Shown here one piece after another: positions 46,669-52,948 of a stretch of 52,948 bases of DNA (position 1 is the first letter of the stretch; each line of letters begins with the position of its first letter). The translations under genes and the position numbers were made by a program. Source of the stretch: CAZWCX01 sp964632945 (GTDB lineage: Bacteria; Planctomycetota; MHYJ01; WSZJ01; CAZWCX01). The notes under the pieces were generated by a model that was not told the DNA's origin, ran no database searches, and saw nothing but the letters and a program-made list of their open reading frames with translations. Location: NCBI GenBank assembly GCA_964632945.1, contig CAZWCX010000040.1:1-52948 (forward strand), read 5' to 3'.

Positions 46669-46696
46669 TTGACTCCCCTCAGGGGCGCGCTATAAT
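46669..46696 (+). promoter_or_regulatory. Near-consensus sigma-70 promoter for the pseudokinase-cmk operon
   Basis: TTGACT (46669-46674, five of six) and a perfect TATAAT (46691-46696) are separated by 16 bp, 39 bp before the ATG. The spacer contains the perfect palindrome CCCCT-C-AGGGG (46675-46685), a possible operator. This is the best promoter in the window. Confidence 0.85.
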
Positions 46697-46734
46697 GTCC
46701 TACCCGAATTCCCTCTTCATCAGAAGGCTTTGTC

Positions 46735-49700
46735 ATGTCAAGAATTAAGAACATTCTCTTCGGCAAGATCGCCGTCAGCACGAAGTTCATCACCGATGAA
46801 CAGCTCGACGAGTGTCTGCAGGAGCAGATCGAGCTCGAGTCCCGCGGCGAGCGGGTCCCGAAGTTGGGCGAATTGCTCGAACAGAAGGGATATCTCACCA
46901 AGCGACAGATCCGCTCGCTGCTCGAGACGATGCAGAACATGCAGCGGCGGCTGTTCGGTGAAGTGGCCACGAGCTTCCAATTCGTATCTCTCGATCAGGT
47001 CCAGACCTGCCTCGAGATCCAGCGCTATCTCCGCGAGCAATCGGAAAACGTCCCGCTCTTCGGCCAGGCCCTGGTGATCTATCGGGAGTATGCCAAGAAC
47101 ATCCAGGAAGGGGGGGCGGAGCCGCCCATGGTGGGCGAGATCATGGTCAAGATGGGGTTCCTCAAGATCCACCAGGTCGAGGCCGTCCTCGAGGAGCAGA
47201 ACAAGAAGATCGTCGAGTGCGAGAACTGCGAGGCCAGCCTCAACGTCACCAACTTCAGTCCCGGCCAGAAGGTCAAGTGCGGTCAGTGCCAAACCGTGTT
47301 GCTGATCATGGCCAACGAGACCGGCGAGCTCGAGGCGGTGATTCCGCGCGAGGACGAGGCGGAGGAGCCCCTGCCGCTCGGAGACGAGCAGGTGGAGTCG
47401 TTCGCCGAGAGTCCCGAGCCGTTGCTCGCGGAAGACGAAGAGGGTGCCCTGTCGGCGTCGCCGGATCTGGGCTTGCAGGCGCAAGAGGCCGCCGACAGCG
47501 ACCTGAAGCTGGTCAAGCCGATCACCCTGGGAGATTTCCGCGTCATCGCCAAGCTGGGCCAGGACAGCACCGGTACGCTGTACAAGGCCGAGCAGATGTC
47601 CAAACACCGTATCGTCGTGCTGAAGCTGATGAACAAGAGCACGATGGGCGACCACGAGTTCCAGGCGAAATTCGTCAGCGAGGCGAAGAAGGTCGCCGGG
47701 CTCGACCACAAGAACCTGAAGCGGATCTTCTCGCTCGGAAAGATCGGGGAGCGCTATTTCGTCGCCCAAGAGTTCGTTGAAGGGGAGAGCGTTCACAAGT
47801 TGCTGGAACGGGAACAGCGGATCCCGTACGGGAGGGCCCTCGACATTGCCGCGCAGGTGGCGGAGGCGCTCGAATATGGGGCCAAGCGCGGGGTTCTGCA
47901 CCATGACCTGCGTCCGAGCAACCTGCTGGTCCTGCCGAACGGGGGCGTGAAGGTGGCCCAGATGGGCCTGGCCACGAAGTCCACGGAGAACATCCTGGCG
48001 ATTTCGAAGTCGGGCGGTCTGGCTCCGTTCTATATCGCGCCCGAAATCGTGACCGAGGACCGTGCGTTGGACCATCGCACGGACATCTACTCGTTGGGCG
48101 CGATCCTGTTCCACATGATCACCGGGCGCCCGCCCTACCAGGGATCCTCCCCGTTCGAGATCCTGGTCCGGCTGACGGAGGAAACGATCCCGCCGCTCAA
48201 GTTCTTCGACCCGTCGATCCCGGATCCCGTGTGCCAGATCGTGGAGCGGATGCTCCAGGCCGAGCCCGAGGATCGCTACCAGGGATACGAGGAACTGGTG
48301 ACGGATTTGAAGTCGGTGCAGGGGTTGGCGGCCGCATACAGCGGGGACATCCCCAAGGACATGGAGGAGGGGATCGTCAAGTCCCGGCGATTCACTCCGC
48401 TGGCGACGCCGAGCCCGCTGGGCGGGGCAGGCGGCGAGGGCGAGCCGGGGGAGGACACCCAGAAGGTCCCGGAGTCGCGCGTGAGCGAGGCGCGGGACAA
48501 GGCCGGGGCGCGGGCGGGAGACTCCGGCGCCCGCGGCGCGGCCTCCGTCAAGGGCACCGATCCGAAGATTTTCGTGGTCGTGGCTGCCGTCCTGGCGATC
48601 GGCATCGGAGGTTACTTCTACCTGGGTAACTCCGGCAGCGGCGGCGGCGGCGGCGGCTCGGGGGGGAATACCTCCAAGGTCGATCCCACCAGCCCGTTCG
48701 GCAATCTGATGTCCCAGGTCGAGGCGGACCCGGCCAATTTCGCGCTCCACATCCGACTCTGCAACGACCACTCCGCAAACTTCCCCGGCGATCACGACGC
48801 CGAGGTCAGGGATATCCTGGCCAAGGCCAGGGAGGGCATGAAGAAGGAGCTGGTGGTCAAGCTCGACGAGATGGCCAAGGAGGTGGACAACCTGATCGCC
48901 TCCCTCCAATTCGAGGCCGCCTTCCTCAAGTGGAACGAGATCACCTCGGAATCCGACCCGGAGATGCTGAAGGAACTGCTCGAACCCCGCCGGGCCGAGA
49001 CCCAGCAGAAGATCCGCGCCGCGTTGGAACCGGAGGTCCAGAAGGCCTGGGCTGCCGCCAAGGAGGGGAACTACGACCAGGCGAAGTCGATGATCGATGC
49101 CATCATGAGCGGACTCTCCAGTCTGGAGGACCTGCGGACCTACCTCGGCGGCGAACTCGAGAAGATCGACCAGCACCGCAAGGAAAAGCAGGCGGAAATG
49201 GACGCCCGCGCCGCCGAAGAAAAAAAGAAGCAGGCGCAGGAGATCGTGGCGAGCCTCGGCAAGGTCATGCAGTCCGCCGTGCGCACGCTGAACTTCGGCG
49301 ACATGATGACGCGCCTCGGCGCCGTGGAGTCGGATAAGATCGAGGGGACCCCTTCCAAGGACCGGTTCCTGGAACTGAAGGCCACCTGCGATCTGCTCAT
49401 TGAATTCAAGAACCGGCTGATCCCGGCGCTCTCGAATCATGTCAGCCAGCTGTCCGGCAACCCCAATCTGGCCAAACATCCGGAAGTGACGATCGTGATG
49501 GGGGGGAAGCCGGTCACCGGACGAGTAACGGCGGCGGATGATTCCAACCTGAGCGTCGTCATCGACGGCGGCGGTGATCAAGCGAAGCCGATTGCCTGGT
49601 CCGACGTCCCGGCGGAGGCGGTCTACGAACTCGGTCGCCAGTTCGCCACCGCAGCGGGGAGCGCGACCGACCACGTCTCCCTGGGCACCTACTGCATGCT

Positions 49701-50478
49701 CCGGGAGCTGTACCGCCAGGCCGAAGCCCTCCTCAATCGCGCCGTGACGCTGGGAGAACCCCGGCGGAACCTCGAGAAGTTCTTCGTCCAGATCAAGGAG
49801 GTGCTGAACAAACGGGCGGAGGGACTCATGAAGCAGTGCACGACCTGCCTCAGCGAGGGGCGTCCCGAGTCCGCGGTCATGTCGCTGCTCTCGATGCACA
49901 ACGAGTACCTGGACACGGAGTTCGCACGTTCCAACAAGGCGGGCATGGATGAGGCCATGCAGAAGGCCTTCGAGGCGATGGGCACGGGCAAGGGGCGGCT
50001 GAGTGCGTTCCAGTCCGCGAGCGACCTGTCCAAGTGGAAGCAGGGCGGCGACGGGAAGTGGGAGGTGCGGGACGGGTTGCTGATCGCCGACGGCGGCCGC
50101 CAGGCGAAACTCGAGAGCGAGGACAAGAACGTCGAGGAAATCTCGTTCCTCTTCCGCGTGGTGCAGGACGACAGCACCAAGATGGTCGTCCGCCTCGGGG
50201 ACTACAAATTGACCATGGAATTCGCCCGCGGACGGGCGAATGCCAACCAGGGCAGTACTTTGCGGAATGGAACCGCCGACGTGAAGGTGGGCAAGTGGCA
50301 CTTCCTGCGGTTTTATCGCGCCCCGGATGTCGGCAAGGACGCGTTCCGGATCAGTTTCGACGGCGCGGTCATCCACGAGTTCGACAAGCCCGCGAAGCGG
50401 GACGACCTGCTGATCGAGATCGGGAGCCGGAAGACGAACGCCGTCGAAATCGACAACCTGCTGGTTCGAACGAACTAG
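46735..50478 (+). CDS. Large membrane-anchored predicted pseudokinase with MshEN-like and zinc-ribbon N-terminus
   Basis: A 1247-residue protein. The N-terminal ~155 residues hold three units like the MshEN/GspE N-terminal domain (KLGELLEQKGYLTKRQIRSL, LFGEVATSFQFVSLDQVQTC, MVGEIMVKMGFLKIHQVEAV). A zinc ribbon (CENC ... CGQC, near 160-185) follows. The kinase-like domain (263-530) keeps Lys297, but the catalytic loop is HHDLRPSN (Asp391, with Arg393 instead of Lys) and the DFG position reads Gln409-Met-Gly, so phosphotransfer is unlikely. A membrane helix lies near 611-631. A long charged coiled-coil-like region follows, and the C-terminus (about 1085-1247) resembles a lectin-like DUF1080/LamG sandwich. 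The ribosome site AGAAGG and a near-consensus promoter suggest good expression. Confidence 0.88.
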   Translation: MSRIKNILFGKIAVSTKFITDEQLDECLQEQIELESRGERVPKLGELLEQKGYLTKRQIRSLLETMQNMQRRLFGEVATSFQFVSLDQVQTCLEIQRYLREQSENVPLFGQALVIYREYAKNIQEGGAEPPMVGEIMVKMGFLKIHQVEAVLEEQNKKIVECENCEASLNVTNFSPGQKVKCGQCQTVLLIMANETGELEAVIPREDEAEEPLPLGDEQVESFAESPEPLLAEDEEGALSASPDLGLQAQEAADSDLKLVKPITLGDFRVIAKLGQDSTGTLYKAEQMSKHRIVVLKLMNKSTMGDHEFQAKFVSEAKKVAGLDHKNLKRIFSLGKIGERYFVAQEFVEGESVHKLLEREQRIPYGRALDIAAQVAEALEYGAKRGVLHHDLRPSNLLVLPNGGVKVAQMGLATKSTENILAISKSGGLAPFYIAPEIVTEDRALDHRTDIYSLGAILFHMITGRPPYQGSSPFEILVRLTEETIPPLKFFDPSIPDPVCQIVERMLQAEPEDRYQGYEELVTDLKSVQGLAAAYSGDIPKDMEEGIVKSRRFTPLATPSPLGGAGGEGEPGEDTQKVPESRVSEARDKAGARAGDSGARGAASVKGTDPKIFVVVAAVLAIGIGGYFYLGNSGSGGGGGGSGGNTSKVDPTSPFGNLMSQVEADPANFALHIRLCNDHSANFPGDHDAEVRDILAKAREGMKKELVVKLDEMAKEVDNLIASLQFEAAFLKWNEITSESDPEMLKELLEPRRAETQQKIRAALEPEVQKAWAAAKEGNYDQAKSMIDAIMSGLSSLEDLRTYLGGELEKIDQHRKEKQAEMDARAAEEKKKQAQEIVASLGKVMQSAVRTLNFGDMMTRLGAVESDKIEGTPSKDRFLELKATCDLLIEFKNRLIPALSNHVSQLSGNPNLAKHPEVTIVMGGKPVTGRVTAADDSNLSVVIDGGGDQAKPIAWSDVPAEAVYELGRQFATAAGSATDHVSLGTYCMLRELYRQAEALLNRAVTLGEPRRNLEKFFVQIKEVLNKRAEGLMKQCTTCLSEGRPESAVMSLLSMHNEYLDTEFARSNKAGMDEAMQKAFEAMGTGKGRLSAFQSASDLSKWKQGGDGKWEVRDGLLIADGGRQAKLESEDKNVEEISFLFRVVQDDSTKMVVRLGDYKLTMEFARGRANANQGSTLRNGTADVKVGKWHFLRFYRAPDVGKDAFRISFDGAVIHEFDKPAKRDDLLIEIGSRKTNAVEIDNLLVRTN

Positions 50479-50488
50479 CGGGGTGGGC

Positions 50489-51166
50489 ATGGTCATCACG
50501 CTCGACGGACCCGCGGGCTCCGGCAAGAGCACGGTTGCGCGGCTTCTGGCCGCCCGGCTGGGTTTCGAGTACCTGGATACGGGGGCGTTGTATCGCGCCG
50601 CCACCTTGCGGGCCGCCGAGTTGGGGATCCCGTGGGAGGACAAGGATCGGCTGGCCGAGCTGGTCCGCTCGGCGCGATTCGATTTCCGCGCCGGCTCCGG
50701 AGGGTCTCCCGGGCGCGTCCTGATCGACGAGCGCGACGTCTCGGGCCTCATCCGGACGCCGGAACTGACCGGCAACATCCATCACCTCGCCGACGCTCCG
50801 GCGGTCCGGCGCGAGATGAATGAACATCAGCGTGCGCTGGCGCGCGGCCGGAATCTGGTCGCCGATGGGCGCGATCTCGGCACGGTCGTTTTCCCCGAAG
50901 CCGAACTGAAGATCTACCTCGATGCGTCGGCGGACACGCGAGTGAGACGCCGTCGCGACGAACTGCAGGCGGGCGGACGAGAGCGAACCGAACAGGAAGT
51001 TGCGGAGGACCTCCGCCAGCGGGACGCGCGGGACCAGCAACGCGCCGTCGCTCCGCTGCGGTGCGCGGACGATGCGGTGCGCGTCGACACCACCCATCGC
51101 ACCATTGCGGAAGTCGTGGATCTGCTCGCCGGACTGGTGGAACAGCGTAGGAACCAAGGCGCATGA
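50489..51166 (+). CDS. cmk: Cytidylate kinase
   Basis: A 225-residue enzyme that phosphorylates CMP and dCMP using ATP. The P-loop GPAGSGKST is followed by YLDTGALYRA, GRDLGTVVFPEAELKIYLDAS and the lid region RRDELQAGGRERT. ATG 50489 is chosen; a GTG at 50483 in the same frame is an alternative and lies within the GGGG-rich ribosome site. It begins 11 bp after the pseudokinase stop and overlaps the next gene by 4 bp (ATGA), so it is translated as part of the operon. The usual cmk partners (rpsA, aroA) are absent. Confidence 0.95.
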   Translation: MVITLDGPAGSGKSTVARLLAARLGFEYLDTGALYRAATLRAAELGIPWEDKDRLAELVRSARFDFRAGSGGSPGRVLIDERDVSGLIRTPELTGNIHHLADAPAVRREMNEHQRALARGRNLVADGRDLGTVVFPEAELKIYLDASADTRVRRRRDELQAGGRERTEQEVAEDLRQRDARDQQRAVAPLRCADDAVRVDTTHRTIAEVVDLLAGLVEQRRNQGA

Positions 51167-52329
51167 TGGTCCGAATCCGCCTGCTCTGGACGGCCCTCCT
51201 GGCGGGAGCCGGCTTGTGCATCCTGGTCGCGGTCGGCGCGCCTGCCCAGGAAGGAGACGACGGGGACGGGCTCCCTCCGCAGATCGCCAACGGCCTCCTG
51301 ACCGACGTCGCCATCCTCGACGACCAGTTGCGGCGCAACTATTCGCTGCGGCGCACGGTTCCGTTCAAGGACCCCTCTCTGGCCCTCCGATTCTGCGGCC
51401 ACAACGATTGGGACTGGGTGACCGCGGAAACGAAGGTCAAGGCGTCTCCGGACCACCTCGTGCCGCTCGGTTCCCTCCACACCCCCAACTGGGAGTCCGA
51501 CAAGGCATCGCTTCACGTCGGCTACACCCTGGTCCAGCGCGAGATCCATCTCGAAGACTGGATCTCCGTCTATTCGCTCAAGAACGGATTCCGTCTCTTC
51601 CGCATGCACAGCGGCACTCTCTACGACAAGCCCGTCGCGGAGGCCCTGCTGGAACGGGAGGAGAACAAGGAACGCATCATCTCGCGACTGACCGTGCTGC
51701 GGGACGGCGCCCGGCTGCTCGTGCTCGAGGGCCGCGCGGCCCTCAACGGCTTTCCCAAACATGCCGCCACCTTTGCCCTTGCCGCCGGCTCCCTTCGCTT
51801 CGAAGAGCCGGCCCCGATCCTCGGCAGCGAGACCACGGAGACGGTCGTCCTGTCGACGCCCTTCCGGCTCACCCTTCGGCGTCCGGGCAGTTGGAAGGCG
51901 GAAGTCGAAGTCAACGAGCCGCTCGGATGCCAGAATCTCCATCTGTACAACCTCGGGGCGGGCGGGATCCTCGGGGGATATGTAACGGTCCGCGCCTTCG
52001 AGCGGGAACGCTTTCCCACCGCGACGCCCAAGGCGCTCCTCCAGGAGTTCCTGAATCAACTGTCCGATCAGGGGGTCCGCCTCAAGAGATTCCCCACCAA
52101 AGGATTGCCTGACATTGACCCAAAGGCGTTCGATCGCGAGCGGGTCACCGGGGGCTTCATCCGGGAAGACTCGGGCACGCCCATCGAGGCGTATGCCACG
52201 GCGGTTTCCAGCGCGCGCCTCGTGGTTCTGATCGCGGTCGTCACGCCCGGATTGTCGGCCTCGGAGGGTCTTTGGCTGTCCAATCGCCAGGCCTTCCGCA
52301 TGGCCATCGAGTCCCTGAAGGCGGAGTAG
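51163..52329 (+). CDS. Exported protein of unknown function
   Basis: A 388-residue protein with a signal peptide (LLWTALLAGAGLCILVAVGAPAQ). I do not recognise the mature part. It is mostly beta, with segments such as VPFKDPSLALRFCGHNDWDW, SLHVGYTLVQREIHLED, RLLVLEGRAALNGFPKHAAT and SARLVVLIAVVTPG. No Cys lipobox or membrane helix is seen. The start overlaps the cmk stop by 4 bp (ATGA), and a second ATG follows directly. Its place in the operon with a membrane pseudokinase suggests a periplasmic envelope role, but nothing in the sequence shows it. Confidence 0.75.
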   Translation: MMVRIRLLWTALLAGAGLCILVAVGAPAQEGDDGDGLPPQIANGLLTDVAILDDQLRRNYSLRRTVPFKDPSLALRFCGHNDWDWVTAETKVKASPDHLVPLGSLHTPNWESDKASLHVGYTLVQREIHLEDWISVYSLKNGFRLFRMHSGTLYDKPVAEALLEREENKERIISRLTVLRDGARLLVLEGRAALNGFPKHAATFALAAGSLRFEEPAPILGSETTETVVLSTPFRLTLRRPGSWKAEVEVNEPLGCQNLHLYNLGAGGILGGYVTVRAFERERFPTATPKALLQEFLNQLSDQGVRLKRFPTKGLPDIDPKAFDRERVTGGFIREDSGTPIEAYATAVSSARLVVLIAVVTPGLSASEGLWLSNRQAFRMAIESLKAE

Positions 52330-52335
52330 GGATGC

Positions 52336-52884
52336 ATGCGGGGAGCGACTTTCATGCAGGGAGCCCCGGCGGGCCGCCGGTTTCGCGAGGTGCGCGGCAG
52401 CGCGGCGTCCAACCTGATCATCGTGAGCGTGGTCGTCACGTTGATCCTGTCGTTGGCGATCGTCCTGGCCGGATTCGCCGGGAGCACGGTGGACACCATT
52501 CGCCGCGGCGGTTCGACTCCCGACAAGGGGGACGCCGCTCCGGATCCCTGGAGCACCGCCGGAATCGGCGGGTCGTCCGTTCCGCGCCGCTCCGGGCTGG
52601 ACGGCAGCGTGGACGTTGCTCGTTTGCGCTCCGTCCTCACGCCGCTCGTGTCCACTTCGTCGCAGTCCCCGGGCGCCGAGGAGGCCCGGGCCCCGGTGCG
52701 CATGGGGTTCGATAAGACCCTGCCGGTCGTGGTCGAGGAGGGAGCGAAGGCCGGGTTCGGGGAAATCGGCGGGCTCGGGCGCTCGATCCCGGTTTTGACC
52801 GGCAGCGAGGCGTTTCCCGCCGCCGCCGCCATCCCCCTGCAGGCGGACCGGCTCAATGGGTGGGGTCATCGGTTCAAGAAGTAG
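52336..52884 (+). CDS. Single-pass membrane protein of unknown function
   Basis: A 182-residue protein (ATG 52336; ATG 52354 is an alternative). A short basic N-terminus leads into one strong membrane helix at about 27-48 (LIIVSVVVTLILSLAIVLAGF). A Ser/Gly/Pro-rich exterior region follows, with little predicted order. It begins 6 bp after the stop of the preceding exported protein and is the last gene of the operon. No domain is recognised. It ends 6 bp before the terminal repeat. Confidence 0.65.
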   Translation: MRGATFMQGAPAGRRFREVRGSAASNLIIVSVVVTLILSLAIVLAGFAGSTVDTIRRGGSTPDKGDAAPDPWSTAGIGGSSVPRRSGLDGSVDVARLRSVLTPLVSTSSQSPGAEEARAPVRMGFDKTLPVVVEEGAKAGFGEIGGLGRSIPVLTGSEAFPAAAAIPLQADRLNGWGHRFKK

Positions 52885-52890
52885 CCCGCC

Positions 52891-52948
52891 GGCGGACTAG
52901 TGGGGCTTCAACCTTGATTTCCCAGGTTGGTCCGGTCGCTTTTCGCGC
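52891..52948 (-). repeat. Right copy of window-terminal inverted repeat
   Basis: This is the reverse-complement partner of 1-58. Conserved blocks on the plus strand are GACTAGTGGG (52895-52904), CTTCAA (52906-52911), AGGTT (52924-52928) and TTTTCGCG (52940-52947). Within this copy AACCT (52910-52914) and AGGTT can form a short hairpin with a 9-nt loop. Confidence 0.6.

Noticed and set aside
52910..52928. tRNA-like T-arm in the right terminal repeat
   Set aside because: The AACCT/AGGTT stem has a 9-nt loop lacking the conserved TTC motif, and no acceptor or anticodon arms can be folded.

Overview
This is a high-GC (roughly two-thirds G+C by eye), gene-dense bacterial window with 34 supported protein-coding genes and no rRNA, tRNA, CRISPR or insertion sequence that I can see. 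The organism looks like a member of the Planctomycetota or a similar complex Gram-negative lineage. The reasons are large membrane-anchored Ser/Thr kinases fused to TPR arrays, MJ0042-type zinc ribbons on membrane proteins, a fused SecDF, and many secreted or lipid-anchored proteins. There is no ribosomal marker here, so the phylum is inference. The two window ends carry the same ~58-bp sequence in opposite orientation (about 80% identical), which suggests a complete assembly contig that stops at copies of a dispersed repeat.

Layout. 1-3 kb: beta-carbonic anhydrase, a zinc-ribbon membrane protein, and RNase III (rnc) behind a strong promoter and a structured leader. 3-12 kb: Mfd, then yajC / small membrane protein / secDF and a LysM protein, ended by a textbook bidirectional terminator. 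12-19 kb, minus strand: rsfS, then a YejABE-type peptide ABC transporter with two separate ATPases; its promoter carries a perfect palindrome between -35 and -10. 19-36 kb: a signalling-rich stretch. It holds a GAF / degenerate-GGDEF / GAF / sigma-54 activator, two giant TPR kinases on opposite strands, a GDPD phosphodiesterase, an EF-Ts-N-domain protein of unknown function, an HDOD protein, a tandem universal stress protein and a BaiN-type flavoprotein. 36-41 kb, minus strand: a PseB/PseC-like sugar-nucleotide pair, a nucleotidyltransferase-like protein, a small membrane protein and a third kinase. 41-53 kb: a TPR metallopeptidase (peptidase MA clan), a LolA-fold-like secreted protein, convergent pabB, then a large predicted pseudokinase, cmk and two exported proteins of unknown function.

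How it fits together. Housekeeping units (rnc, mfd, yajC-secDF, rsfS, pabB, cmk) are interleaved with a concentration of Ser/Thr phosphorylation machinery: three kinases with intact catalytic residues and one pseudokinase. The two giant kinases share an unusual ~46-residue TPR-like repeat with a recurring RGEDP-type signature. They and the pseudokinase also share a short N-terminal module resembling the MshEN / GspE N-terminal domain. Together with the degenerate GGDEF protein this is the most interesting candidate system in the window. A link to cyclic dinucleotide sensing is only an inference.
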